A DNA stretch of 64,000 nt from Flavobacterium chungbukense (GCF_020805785.1 NZ_JAJGZV010000003.1:519632-583631); one strand, 5' to 3'. Counted from the first letter of the stretch, positions 54,827 through 63,412 are shown. Program-made: numbers and translations. Notes: a model not told the origin generated them from the sequence alone.

Positions 54827-55200
54827 TTAAATTTTAACAAAGCGATTTTATTGTTTATTCCAAAAGAAAAAACCTTGCTTTCCTGCTGGATATATTGATA
54901 AACTGCCAAAGCTTTAGCTGTAAAATTATGATTTTCTTCTTTTGAGAATTCTATTAAAATATCACCAAATTGTTCTAATTGTTCCCAGTCAAAATGAAGA
55001 CGAGCTAATAAGGTAATTAATTCTTCGTTGGAGTAATCGATTAATGTTTGAATATTTAGTCCAAATTCTTTTAATTGATTTTCGATATCTGATTTTTGTA
55101 AATGACTTAAAGGATAAGGCACAAAAATAAGGGTTCGTAACGTTTTGAGAACGTTATCAATCCTAATTTTTTCTTCGTCTCTTAAACCTTTGTTTAGCAT
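54823..55200 (-). CDS. Hypothetical soluble protein between hemE and hemF
   Basis: A 125-residue helical protein of unknown family. The ATG at 55200 (MLNKGLRDEEKIRIDNVLK) is preferred, because the frame upstream runs through an inverted repeat that forms the spacer after hemE. It has no signal peptide, Cys or metal motif. It overlaps the membrane protein gene by 4 bp. Confidence 0.65.
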   Translation of the reverse strand: MLNKGLRDEEKIRIDNVLKTLRTLIFVPYPLSHLQKSDIENQLKEFGLNIQTLIDYSNEELITLLARLHFDWEQLEQFGDILIEFSKEENHNFTAKALAVYQYIQQESKVFSFGINNKIALLKFK

Positions 55201-55216
55201 TTTTTTTAAGTTGATG

Positions 55217-55275
55217 GTTGATGGTTTTTGGTTGATAGTTCTATTTCCAACAACCATCAACCAAAAACTATCAAC
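55217..55275. repeat. 24-nt inverted repeat between hemE and the next gene
   Basis: Arms at 55217-55240 and 55252-55275 are complementary apart from two mismatched positions around an 11-nt loop. The words GTTGATGGTT and GTTGATAGTT are a common low-complexity motif in this genome. It may be a weak attenuator inside the hem operon. Confidence 0.65.
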
Positions 55276-55277
55276 TA

Positions 55278-56303
55278 TTATTGCCCGTATTCCTTCACAG
55301 CGTCAATAAAAGCTTTTGCGTGATCTACAGGAATATTTGGTAAAATTCCGTGACCTAAATTTACGATATATTTGTCTTTTCCGAACTCGTCGATCATTTC
55401 GTGAACCATTTTCTTGATAGTAGGAATTGGAGAAAGTAATCTTGATGGATCAAAATTTCCTTGTAAAGTAATGTTACCGCCAGACAAATAACGAGCATTT
55501 CTAGCCGAACAAGTCCAGTCAACTCCTAATGCAGAAGCTTTACTTTTACCCATTTCGCCAAGAGCAAACCAGCATCCTTTTCCGAAAACAATAACTGGTG
55601 TAATATCTGCTAAAGCATCTACGATCTGGTTAATGTATTTCCATGAAAATTCTTGATAATCAACAGGAGAAAGCATTCCTCCCCAAGAATCAAAAATCTG
55701 AACGGCATTAACACCAGATTTCACTTTTTCTTTTAAGTATAAAATAGTCGTATCAGTGATTTTTTGCAATAATGTATGAGCTGCAGCAGGATTTGAAAAA
55801 CAGAAACCTTTTGCAGTATCAAAACTTTTAGAACCTTTTCCTTCAACAGCATAACAGAAAATTGTCCAAGGCGAACCCGCGAAACCAATTAATGGTACTT
55901 CGTCGTTCAACATTTCCTTAGTCAATTTTACAGCATCAAAAACATAACCTAAAGTTTCATTTACATCTGGAACGTATACTTTGTGAACATCTGCCAAAGA
56001 ACGAATCGGATTTGGAATTATAGGTCCCAAATTATCTTTCAATTCTACGTGAATTCCCATAGCGCGAGGAACGACCAAAATATCTGAGAATAAAATTGCC
56101 GCATCTGGAGCAATTCTGCGAATTGGCTGTACGGTAATTTCAGCAGCTAATTCTGGAGTTTCACAACGTGTGAAAAAATCATATTTATCACGAAGTTCTC
56201 TAAATTCAGGTAAATATCTTCCTGCCTGACGCATCATCCATACTGGCGGACGCTGTACTGTTTCTCCTTTTAATGCTCTTAAAAATAGGTCGTTTTTTAA
56301 CAT
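55278..56303 (-). CDS. hemE: Uroporphyrinogen decarboxylase
   Basis: A 341-residue cytoplasmic enzyme that removes the four acetate carboxyls of uroporphyrinogen III. Signatures: [20 protein letters not shown] at 21-40, [30 protein letters not shown] and [11 protein letters not shown], and the C-terminal [18 protein letters not shown]. The length is typical. It is downstream of hemD by 97 bp, with a tandem repeat in the spacer. Confidence 0.98.
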   Translation of the reverse strand: MLKNDLFLRALKGETVQRPPVWMMRQAGRYLPEFRELRDKYDFFTRCETPELAAEITVQPIRRIAPDAAILFSDILVVPRAMGIHVELKDNLGPIIPNPIRSLADVHKVYVPDVNETLGYVFDAVKLTKEMLNDEVPLIGFAGSPWTIFCYAVEGKGSKSFDTAKGFCFSNPAAAHTLLQKITDTTILYLKEKVKSGVNAVQIFDSWGGMLSPVDYQEFSWKYINQIVDALADITPVIVFGKGCWFALGEMGKSKASALGVDWTCSARNARYLSGGNITLQGNFDPSRLLSPIPTIKKMVHEMIDEFGKDKYIVNLGHGILPNIPVDHAKAFIDAVKEYGQ

Positions 56304-56311
56304 TTTTTCTT

Positions 56312-56339
56312 GCTTTAGGCTTTAAGCTTTAGGCTTTAA
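56312..56339. repeat. Tandem 14-mer GCTTTAGGCTTTAA
   Basis: Two perfect copies (56312-56325, 56326-56339), with partly complementary words GCCTAAAGC near 56379-56387. It lies between hemD and hemE. Confidence 0.65.
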
Positions 56340-56400
56340 GCTTGTTTTTAACTATGATTTTTTTGCTTACGGCTTACTGCCTAAAGCTTATTGCTTTAAT

Positions 56401-57066
56401 TTATTTGTATTCTTGAATTACATCTTCGATCACGTCTTCAACTGTTGGCTGATCTGCAATGATGATGTTTTTTGTGATTTTTGATAAAGCTTCGGCGGTG
56501 GTTTCTCCAATGCAGAAACAGATTTCTTTTTTGATTGTATTTTCTTTTAAATAACTCTCAACGCCAGACGGACTAAAAAATAAAATGGCATCAACAGGAG
56601 TTTTTATTTTTTGAGGTTGTAAAGAAGTATCATAAACCTGAATTTCATTGAATTTTATTTCGGCTTCTTTCAAAGCGTTTGGTAAAGTATCTCGTCTAAG
56701 ATTTCCGCTGAAAAAAGTGAAGCTTTCACTTCCATAAATTAAAGTAATAATTTCTGCAAGATCTGAAGCGTAGCCCGTATAAGCCACAACATTGAATCCG
56801 TTATCCGATAAAAGATTTTTTGTTTTTAAGCCAACGCAATACACGTTTTTGCTTTTAAGTTCTTCCGATTTTGGATTCGATAAAACGCTATGAACGGCAT
56901 TTTGACTTGTGAAAATTAAACTTTCGTTGAGGTTTTTAAGTTCGAAAGGTTTGTTTTCAGTTTTGATAAAATCAGCTTGGATTACTTCTATGCCAACTTT
57001 TATCAACTCTTCTTTCTGAAGAGGAGATAATATTTTAGTAGATAATATCTGAATTGATTTTGCCAT
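56401..57066 (-). CDS. hemD: Uroporphyrinogen-III synthase
   Basis: A 221-residue protein of the HemD family, which closes and inverts ring D of hydroxymethylbilane. This family is poorly conserved; the visible marks are FTSQNAVHSV, YCVGLKTKNLL, FFSGNLRRDTLPNAL and ILFFSPSGVESYL followed by CIGETTAEAL. Assignment is supported by position: it overlaps the hemC stop by one base (TAATG). Confidence 0.92.
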   Translation of the reverse strand: MAKSIQILSTKILSPLQKEELIKVGIEVIQADFIKTENKPFELKNLNESLIFTSQNAVHSVLSNPKSEELKSKNVYCVGLKTKNLLSDNGFNVVAYTGYASDLAEIITLIYGSESFTFFSGNLRRDTLPNALKEAEIKFNEIQVYDTSLQPQKIKTPVDAILFFSPSGVESYLKENTIKKEICFCIGETTAEALSKITKNIIIADQPTVEDVIEDVIQEYK

Positions 57067-57989
57067 TATTTTTTCAGGGATTCTTTAATCTTTTGCATTA
57101 ATTCTGTTCCACCATTATTCAAAATCTCCTGAGCTGAATGAAAACCTAGTTTTTTCCATTCAGAAATATCAACCGTTTTGTTGATCTCCAATTTTTGTTT
57201 TCCATCAATAGATAATAAAACACCTTGAAAATGCAGTGTGTCTTCGTCCTCGTTATAAGTAACCAAAGATCCGATTGGTGCTGTACATCCGCCTTCAAGC
57301 GTTCTCAAAAACTGACGTTCGATATACGTGCAAATTTCAGTTTCTATATCATTTAACTGCGAAAGCGCATCCAAAGTATAATTATCGTTTTCCATTGCTA
57401 CAACAAGCATTGCTCCTTGTGCAGGCGCGGGAATCATCCAATCTAAATTGATATAATTTTCAGGTTTTAAGTTAATTCGCTCTAAACCTGCAGCTGCAAA
57501 AACAGCTCCGTCCCAATCATTGTCTTGCAATTTCTGCATACGCGTATTCACGTTTCCGCGTAAATCAACTACGGTATGATTTGGGTATTTGTTAAACCAT
57601 TGGGCCTGACGACGTAAACTTCCAGTTGCAATTGTACTTGGATTTGTAAAATCAGGATTTCCTTTGTGAACCAGAATATCCAGAACATTCGCTCTTGGTA
57701 AAACTGCAGCCTGAACAATTCCTTTTGGCAAAGCTGTAGGAACATCTTTCATCGAATGCACCGCAATATCAATATCGCCATTGATCATGGCAATATCTAG
57801 CGTTTTGGTAAAAATTCCTGTAATTCCTAATTCGTAAAGAGGTTTATCCAGAATAATATCACCTTGCGATTTAACCGCAACAATTGAGGTTTTATAACCT
57901 AAATCGTTAAGTTTTTTCTCTACAGTGTGTGCTTGCCAAAGTGCTAATTCGCTATCGCGCGTTCCAATTCTGATTGTCTTTTCAGCCAT
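57066..57989 (-). CDS. hemC: Hydroxymethylbilane synthase (porphobilinogen deaminase)
   Basis: A 307-residue cytoplasmic enzyme that polymerises four porphobilinogens. Motifs: IGTRDSELALWQAHTVE at the start, HSMKDVPTALP, SLRRQAQW, DLRGNVNTRMQKL and the cofactor-binding Cys235 in LEGGCTAPIGS, where the dipyrromethane is attached. The length is normal. It is coupled to hemD (1-bp overlap) and separated from hemA by a 191-bp repeat-filled spacer. Confidence 0.98.
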   Translation of the reverse strand: MAEKTIRIGTRDSELALWQAHTVEKKLNDLGYKTSIVAVKSQGDIILDKPLYELGITGIFTKTLDIAMINGDIDIAVHSMKDVPTALPKGIVQAAVLPRANVLDILVHKGNPDFTNPSTIATGSLRRQAQWFNKYPNHTVVDLRGNVNTRMQKLQDNDWDGAVFAAAGLERINLKPENYINLDWMIPAPAQGAMLVVAMENDNYTLDALSQLNDIETEICTYIERQFLRTLEGGCTAPIGSLVTYNEDEDTLHFQGVLLSIDGKQKLEINKTVDISEWKKLGFHSAQEILNNGGTELMQKIKESLKK

Positions 57990-58002
57990 GTTTTGTTTTT
58001 TG

Positions 58003-58165
58003 AACCATATAAGTTATATAAGTAAATTTAAGCGGTTTTAGTAAAACACAGTTTAAATAGTTTGATATAACTTTTGTTTTTTTAAACCATATAAGTTATA
58101 GAAGTAAATTTAAGGAGTTTGGGTAAAACACAGTTTTGAAATGAACTTATATAACTTATATGGTT
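58003..58165. repeat. Direct and inverted repeats between hemA and hemC
   Basis: AACCATATAAGTTATA starts two near-identical copies of about 55 bp (58003-58057 and 58085-58140), and its complement ending ACTTATATGGTT closes the block (58144-58165). The block can fold in two alternative hairpins. It fills most of the hemA-hemC spacer. Confidence 0.8.
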
Positions 58166-58180
58166 TAAAATTTGATTTTA

Positions 58181-59431
58181 TTAAGATGCTTTTATTTTAA
58201 AGACTTTTTCGATCCATTCGATGCTTTCATCGACCATGGTATCATCGTCTTTTAAGTGATTGGCAAAATGAGTAGTGATTTTTTGAATGATTCGGTTACT
58301 GATGATTTCTGCTTGCGCTTCATTAAAATCAGCGATTTTTTTGCTTTGAAAATCCAATTCAGAAACTTTTATAGCATTCAATTTGTCTTTTAAAGCATTT
58401 ATGGTTGGCGCAAATTTTCTGCCTTTCATCCAAACAACAAATTCTTCTTTAATTTCTTCAATGATTGCTTCTGCAGCTGGAATGTGTAATTTTCTGTTTT
58501 CCAAAGTTTCATCTGTCAATTGAGACAAATAATCCATGTGAATTAAAGTTACGCCTTCTAATTCCTCTACATTTTCATGAACATTTTTCGGAATTGACAA
58601 ATCCAGAATCAATAAAGGTTTTTTAAGATTCAAAATTGCTTTATCAACCGTTGGGTTTTGCGCTCCTGTTGCAACAACGACAACATCGGCTTTTTGAAGT
58701 TCTAAATGTAATTCAGAATAATCTTTAACAATCAGATTTAGTTTTCCAGCTAATTTCTCCGCTTTGTCTTTTGTTCTATTGATTAAAGTAATGTGTTCGT
58801 TTTTAGTATGTTTTACTAAATTTTCACAAGTATTTCTTCCGATTTTACCAGTTCCAAAAAGTAAAATGTTTTTGTTGCTGATATCTTCAACATTCTTCAA
58901 AATATATTGTACTGAAGCAAAAGAAACCGAAGTTGCTCCAGAACTAATTTCTGTTTCCGTTTTAATTCTTTTACTTGCTTGAATCACTGCATTTACCAAT
59001 CTTTCCATAAAAGCGTTGGCTAAATTCATTGATTTTGAATGAATAAAAGAAGTTTTAATTTGAGATATAATTTCGAAATCACCTAAAATCTGACTGTCTA
59101 AACCAGTTCCTACGCGAAATAAGTGATTGATTGCTTCTTGATTTTTGTAAACGAAACCTACTTTCTGAAAAGCATCAACAGATCCGTTACTATTATCGCA
59201 GATTAATTTTATTAATTGAAATGGGTGTTCAGCAAAACCGTAGATTTCAGTTCTGTTGCAAGTTGAAGTAACTATTAAACTTTCTATTCCATCGTTTTTA
59301 GCTTGTTCCAGCAATCGCGTTTTAGCAACGGCATCCAAACTAAATTGACCTCTAACCTCAGCATCAGCTTTTTTATAACTCAGACCAACTGAGTAAAAAT
59401 AAAGGTGTTTCGGTACGTTATTGTTTTCCAT
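58181..59431 (-). CDS. hemA: Glutamyl-tRNA reductase
   Basis: A 416-residue enzyme that makes glutamate-1-semialdehyde, the first committed step of C5-route heme synthesis. The nucleophilic Cys58 is in VTSTCNRTEIYG; HLFRVGTGLDSQILGDFEI, GATSVSFASVQ and the NADPH-binding LLFGTGKIGRNTCENL are all present. The ATG at 59431 (MENNNVPKHLYFYSVGLS) is preferred; an in-frame TTG 9 codons upstream overlaps the -7 motif. It heads the minus-strand hem cluster. HemL was not seen in the window. Confidence 0.97.
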   Translation of the reverse strand: MENNNVPKHLYFYSVGLSYKKADAEVRGQFSLDAVAKTRLLEQAKNDGIESLIVTSTCNRTEIYGFAEHPFQLIKLICDNSNGSVDAFQKVGFVYKNQEAINHLFRVGTGLDSQILGDFEIISQIKTSFIHSKSMNLANAFMERLVNAVIQASKRIKTETEISSGATSVSFASVQYILKNVEDISNKNILLFGTGKIGRNTCENLVKHTKNEHITLINRTKDKAEKLAGKLNLIVKDYSELHLELQKADVVVVATGAQNPTVDKAILNLKKPLLILDLSIPKNVHENVEELEGVTLIHMDYLSQLTDETLENRKLHIPAAEAIIEEIKEEFVVWMKGRKFAPTINALKDKLNAIKVSELDFQSKKIADFNEAQAEIISNRIIQKITTHFANHLKDDDTMVDESIEWIEKVFKIKAS

Positions 59432-59455
59432 AAATTCACTTTCATAAAAGTGCAA

Positions 59456-59463
59456 CAAAATTA
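59456..59463 (-). promoter_or_regulatory. -7 promoter element of hemA
   Basis: On the minus strand TAATTTTG matches TAnnTTTG, 24 bp before the ATG at 59431. Confidence 0.5.
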
Positions 59464-59604
59464 TTACTATACCATCGATAAAAATAACGCTAAAAGTACT
59501 TTTTATGTCGCTGCATGTTTTTTTAATTGTTAGTAGACCTATTTGGGTAGAAATCAGTACTTTTTCAGTAAAATCAAGTCGTTTGAAATGTTTTGTTTAG
59601 AGTG

Positions 59605-59623
59605 GTTCTAAATAACTAAGAAC
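59605..59623. promoter_or_regulatory. 19-bp imperfect palindrome upstream of hemA
   Basis: GTTCTAAATAACTAAGAAC has perfect GTTCT/AGAAC ends and lies about 170 bp upstream of hemA, in the 358-bp gap before the globin-like gene. A related AGAACCGTTCT occurs at 61081, upstream of the AraC gene. It could be an operator of an iron- or heme-linked regulator, but that is a guess. The rest of the gap is AT-rich with the terminator at 59742. Confidence 0.3.
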
Positions 59624-59741
59624 AAATCAGTAAAAAAAAATCAAAAAAAAATATCGCTCAGAGTTCAAAATTAAATTACAGGATTTCGAAATTATTTAAT
59701 TTTGAGATTGGCGTTATTTTAACTCATCTAATTATTGAATT

Positions 59742-59780
59742 AAAAGCGCTATTTTAAATTTGTTAAAATAGCGCTTAAAA
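59742..59780 (-). terminator. Intrinsic terminator of globin-like gene
   Basis: AAGCGCTATTTTAA (59744-59757) and TTAAAATAGCGCTT (59763-59776) form a perfect 14-bp stem with a 5-nt loop, followed on the minus strand by TTTAATTC. Confidence 0.88.
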
Positions 59781-59789
59781 GAAAAGATA

Positions 59790-60377
59790 TTATTTTTGAA
59801 CAATAGGAGTTCTCAAAGATTCTAATACTGCAACGATATCTGTGTATAGTTCTGTGTTAGAAGCAACACCGTTTGCATTTGCAGCAGCACCAACATAACC
59901 TTCAAATTTTGTATAATCAGCATTACTAGCTTTTGTTCCCATACGTGGGTTTTTTGCAGGATCATGTGCAGCAACCATATTTAAACCAGAATAAGTATTT
60001 ACTGCATTAGTTCCTCCTGTATTAAAAGAGAAGAAATCGGTTAAATTGTCTGATAATTTTGCAATATTAGTAGCTTGAGTATTACCTGTTTCTGCCAAAA
60101 GCGGAGCAAAATGGGCTTGTAAATTACCAGATGCATTTGATTGAATATCAGCAACAATTAATCCGATAGTTGAGTTTACCACTTTACGAAAGCTCAAACG
60201 ACCTTTTTCGATCATTTGTCCTGAATTATCTGGATCTGAAACCATTGTAGTTCCTCCCAGTCTTACATAAATTGACTCTTTTTCAGCTGGTTTATCATTA
60301 TCATCATTACTGCAAGAAGTTAAAGTTGCCGAAGCAGCAATTAATACACTAAGTGTAATTTTTGAAAAATTTTTCAT
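59790..60377 (-). CDS. Lipoprotein resembling group I truncated hemoglobin
   Basis: A 195-residue predicted lipoprotein (lipobox TLTSC, Cys22). After a short linker, SIYVRLGG (35-42) matches the start of group I truncated hemoglobins (SIYDKIGG in trHbN). The C-terminal half follows the same family: TDFFSFNTGG, YSGLNMVAAH with a candidate proximal His138, then a tail of two helices ending NGVASNTELYTDIVAVLE. An insert of about 15 residues follows the RLGG motif. A lipid-anchored globin outside the cytoplasm is unusual. It precedes the hemA cluster and is 17 bp after an unknown membrane protein gene. Confidence 0.72.
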   Translation of the reverse strand: MKNFSKITLSVLIAASATLTSCSNDDNDKPAEKESIYVRLGGTTMVSDPDNSGQMIEKGRLSFRKVVNSTIGLIVADIQSNASGNLQAHFAPLLAETGNTQATNIAKLSDNLTDFFSFNTGGTNAVNTYSGLNMVAAHDPAKNPRMGTKASNADYTKFEGYVGAAANANGVASNTELYTDIVAVLESLRTPIVQK

Positions 60378-60394
60378 TGTAAAATATTTAAAGG

Positions 60395-60829
60395 TTAATT
60401 AAAAAAACGATTTATTTTTTGAGACATTTTATAGCTAAAGCTATTTTGGTCTACAGGACAAACTTCTTTGCTTGCTAAATTTGCAGGCAGGATGTATCGC
60501 TCAGCGCTATAGTTCCCCTTAGTCATCAATTCGTCATATACTTTTTTAGAATCGGTGATCTTATTATTGTGGAAATAAACCACAACATTTCTTTTTACAA
60601 TTATAGAATCAGAAGTTAATCCTTTAATAGATCTTAAATCGGCGCAGATTTTTTTTGCAGCTACAGAATCGATGTTTTCTTTAAAGTCAATTCTGCTTAC
60701 TTGTAGATTTGGACTTTCGTAAACGGCAGGTTTTGCAGTAATAATGTGAAAAATTAAAATGCCAAAAAATAACACAAAAGTTAGCATTACTCCCCAAAGT
60801 ACTTTTTTTATTGTTTTGTTAATTTGCAT
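60395..60829 (-). CDS. Membrane-anchored protein with HMA-like fold
   Basis: A 144-residue protein with one N-terminal membrane helix (about 12-32, LWGVMLTFVLFFGILIFHII). The soluble part, LQVSRIDFKENIDSVAAKKI then GLTSDSIIVKRNVVVYFHNN, has the beta-alpha-beta-beta order of heavy-metal-associated (HMA) domains but lacks their CxxC. A conserved-looking KEVCPVDQNSF has a single Cys near the end. Family and function are uncertain. It is probably co-transcribed with the globin-like lipoprotein downstream (17-bp gap). Confidence 0.65.
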   Translation of the reverse strand: MQINKTIKKVLWGVMLTFVLFFGILIFHIITAKPAVYESPNLQVSRIDFKENIDSVAAKKICADLRSIKGLTSDSIIVKRNVVVYFHNNKITDSKKVYDELMTKGNYSAERYILPANLASKEVCPVDQNSFSYKMSQKINRFFN

Positions 60830-61272
60830 AGCGGTATCTTAAAAATTAGTTAAGTTTTTTTGATACTTACGAGTACTTTATAAAATAGGTTTTGTAAAAA
60901 AGTAGTAATTCGGCAGTTTAGATTTGTTTTAAATAATTATGGGTTGGAATTCAGAAGAGTAGCGCAAAAAAAGGAAAATTTGCGTTGTAAATTAAATTTA
61001 TAATTAATTCTAAGTTTTTATGTCCTGTTGTAATGATAGTTTGTATGTATTTAGTTTAAGATACGATGGTTGTTTAAAAGAGAACCGTTCTAAATCTGGA
61101 GTAGTTTTGACAGAAATAGTTGAAAAATTCTATTTATAAGATTAAAAACAATAAAGAATTTATAAATTTAGAAGCAAGTAAACGATAAACCATCAAAAAG
61201 ATTTAATTTTGAAATGTCAAATTATTCGTTTCTTATAAAATGATATAATAACTTGGATAAAGTAAATCAAAG
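60830..61272. other. Gene-free stretch between divergent genes
   Basis: A 443-bp AT-rich gap between the HMA-like gene (minus) and the AraC gene (plus). It must hold both promoters, but no clear TAnnTTTG was found at a useful distance. The only notable structure is the 11-bp palindrome AGAACCGTTCT at 61081-61091. No small gene or RNA was recognised. Confidence 0.5.
61081..61091. promoter_or_regulatory. 11-bp palindrome upstream of AraC gene
   Basis: AGAACCGTTCT is a perfect palindrome around one base, 180 bp before the AraC start, and shares AGAAC/GTTCT arms plus the flanking TCTAAAT word with the site at 59605-59623. Confidence 0.25.
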
Positions 61273-62139
61273 ATGGAGGAAGAAATAAAAATCGAAGATG
61301 AGTTTACACTAATCAGGTTTCAAAACGATAGTCTGGAACCTTTTGTTGCGCAGCACGAAATTGGTACCGGCCTGATACAGTTTCATTTTGGGTTAAAAGG
61401 AAATGCCAAACTTCTCTTTAATCAAGGCAATTATGCTTTAGATTTGAAAGAAGAAAAATCACTGCTGTTGTACAATCCGCAGAAACAATTACCGCTTAAT
61501 CTAGAATTGGCACCAAATTCTTGGGTGATTTCTGTAATTGTATCAATAAAGAAATTTCACGCTTTATTTTCTGCCGAAGCCGATTATATCACTTTTTTGA
61601 GTGCAGACAATAAAGATAAAAAGTATTATAACGAAGGAAATATCAGTCCGTCAATGGCGATTGTTTTGAGTCAGCTTTTTCATTATAACCTTCATCCATC
61701 TATAAAAAACCTTTATTACAAAGGAAAAGGATACGAATTGTTGAGTTTGTATTTTAATAGAACCGAAGATCCAAATGCAGAACAATGTCCGTTTTTAATT
61801 GATGAAGATAATGTTTTAAAAATCAGAAAAGCCAAAGAAATCATTATTGCTAATATGGCCGAACCGCCTGGATTACAAGAATTGGCAGATGAAATTGGTT
61901 TGAATTTGAAGAAACTCAAAATGGGTTTCAAACAGATTTACGGCGACACGGTTTACGGTTTCCTTTTCGATTACAAAATGGATTTTGCGAGAAAGCTTTT
62001 AGACAGCGGTTCTTATAATGTAAACGAAGTTGGTTTGAAAATTGGCTATAGCACGGGAAGTCATTTCATCGCGGCATTCAAGAAAAAGTTTGCTACAACT
62101 CCAAAGAAGTATTTAATGTCGATTAATGCGAATGTTTAA
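61273..62139 (+). CDS. AraC-family transcriptional regulator
   Basis: A 288-residue regulator. The N-terminal 170 residues form a cupin-like sensing domain (HEIGTGLIQFHFGLKGNAKLLF). The C-terminal 100 residues are an AraC-type double helix-turn-helix: IIANMAEPPGLQELADEIGL, KLKMGFKQIYG and EVGLKIGYSTGSHFIAAFKKKF...PKKYL. It lies directly upstream of hemH and hemJ in the same direction and divergent from the globin-like pair. Control of heme or iron genes is plausible from position alone. Confidence 0.93.
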   Translation: MEEEIKIEDEFTLIRFQNDSLEPFVAQHEIGTGLIQFHFGLKGNAKLLFNQGNYALDLKEEKSLLLYNPQKQLPLNLELAPNSWVISVIVSIKKFHALFSAEADYITFLSADNKDKKYYNEGNISPSMAIVLSQLFHYNLHPSIKNLYYKGKGYELLSLYFNRTEDPNAEQCPFLIDEDNVLKIRKAKEIIIANMAEPPGLQELADEIGLNLKKLKMGFKQIYGDTVYGFLFDYKMDFARKLLDSGSYNVNEVGLKIGYSTGSHFIAAFKKKFATTPKKYLMSINANV

Positions 62140-62154
62140 TTTTTTTTTTCGCAC

Positions 62155-62172
62155 TCCCGATAGCTATCGGGA
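62155..62172. repeat. 18-bp perfect palindrome TCCCGATAGCTATCGGGA
   Basis: A perfect palindrome 16 bp after the AraC stop, preceded by a T-run. This word is widely dispersed between genes in Bacteroidota. It could act as a terminator for the minus direction or be a mobile repeat. A further common word, ATCTGTGTAAATCTGCGTGAAA in part, follows at about 62205-62226. Confidence 0.8.
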
Positions 62173-62315
62173 TCACGAATTAACACAAAATAAAAATCTG
62201 CTTTAATCTGTGTAAATCTGCGTGAAAAATTTCTCGAATAACTAGAATCAATTTTGAATATTCAACAATAATTAAAAAGTAATAATTATCATATTTCTAA
62301 AAAGCAGCAAGTTCT

Positions 62316-62323
62316 ACTTTTGA
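62316..62323 (+). promoter_or_regulatory. -7 promoter element of hemH
   Basis: TACTTTTG matches TAnnTTTG 42 bp before the hemH ATG, so hemH-hemJ is likely transcribed apart from the AraC gene. Confidence 0.55.
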
Positions 62324-62365
62324 CGAAATTTTTAAAAACAAAAAAGCTTAAAGCAAAAAACAATA

Positions 62366-63379
62366 ATGAAAGGCGTATTATTAGTAAATCTTGGATCTCC
62401 AGAAAGTCCAACACCAAAAGATGTAAAACCTTATTTAGATGAATTTTTAATGGATAAATACGTGATCGATGTTCCGTATTTATTAAGAGCATTATTAGTT
62501 CGCGGTATTATTTTAAGAAAAAGACCAGAAGAATCTGCCCATGCTTACGCAAAGATCTGGTGGGAAGAAGGTTCACCATTAGTTGTGCTGTCAGAAAGAA
62601 TGCAGAAAAAGGTTCAGCCTCTTGTAAATGTTCCTGTTTCCTTAGCAATGCGTTACGGAAGCATGACAATCGAAAAAGGACTTCAAGAATTGAGTGATAA
62701 AGGAGTTACAGATGTAATGCTTTTTCCTTTATATCCGCAATACGCAATGGCTTCCACTTTGACTATTTTAGTAAAAGCAGAAGAAATTCGCAAGAAGAAA
62801 TTCCCACACATGAAATTTACAGATGTTCCAGCATTTTACAATAAACCAGATTATATCAAGAATTTAGCCGATTCAATTCAAAAGCATTTAGTTGGTTTTG
62901 ATTACGATCATTTGTTGTTTTCGTATCACGGAATTCCAGAACGTCACATTCGCAAAACCGATGTAACTAAATCGCATTGTAAAATTGATGGTTCTTGTTG
63001 TAATACGCCATCTCCGGCACATGAATTTTGCTACCGTCACCAATGTTACGAAACCACAAGACAAGTCATAAAATTATTGGGACTTCCAGAAGACAAATAC
63101 AGTTTGACATTTCAATCGCGTTTGGCGGGAGATAAATGGTTAGAACCTTACACGGATGTTGAAATTGACAATATGCCAGCAAAAGGAATCAAGAAATTGG
63201 CAGTTGTAACACCAGCTTTCGTTTCAGATTGTTTAGAAACTTTGGAAGAAATCGCGATGCGTGCAAAAGAAGATTTTGAAGCAAATGGAGGAGAAGAATT
63301 CTTGGCAATTCCATGTTTGAACGATGATGACGAGTGGTGCCAAACGGTTTCGAATTGGATTAATGATTGGGCGAAATAG
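62366..63379 (+). CDS. hemH: Ferrochelatase
   Basis: A 337-residue enzyme inserting Fe(II) into protoporphyrin IX. Signatures: GVLLVNLGSPESP at the start, LAMRYGSM, PLYPQYAMAS, the catalytic His188 in SYHGIPERH, and the late ECLETLEEI-type block (SDCLETLEEI) and LNDDDEW. Between 205 and 227 there are five Cys (205, 211, 212, 222, 227), inserted after the active-site strand; some bacterial ferrochelatases carry a [2Fe-2S] cluster on internal cysteines, and this may be one. It is followed by hemJ after 33 bp. Confidence 0.97.
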   Translation: MKGVLLVNLGSPESPTPKDVKPYLDEFLMDKYVIDVPYLLRALLVRGIILRKRPEESAHAYAKIWWEEGSPLVVLSERMQKKVQPLVNVPVSLAMRYGSMTIEKGLQELSDKGVTDVMLFPLYPQYAMASTLTILVKAEEIRKKKFPHMKFTDVPAFYNKPDYIKNLADSIQKHLVGFDYDHLLFSYHGIPERHIRKTDVTKSHCKIDGSCCNTPSPAHEFCYRHQCYETTRQVIKLLGLPEDKYSLTFQSRLAGDKWLEPYTDVEIDNMPAKGIKKLAVVTPAFVSDCLETLEEIAMRAKEDFEANGGEEFLAIPCLNDDDEWCQTVSNWINDWAK

Positions 63380-63412
63380 AAGAAAGAGGCAAGAGTAAAG
63401 AAAAAAGACTTT

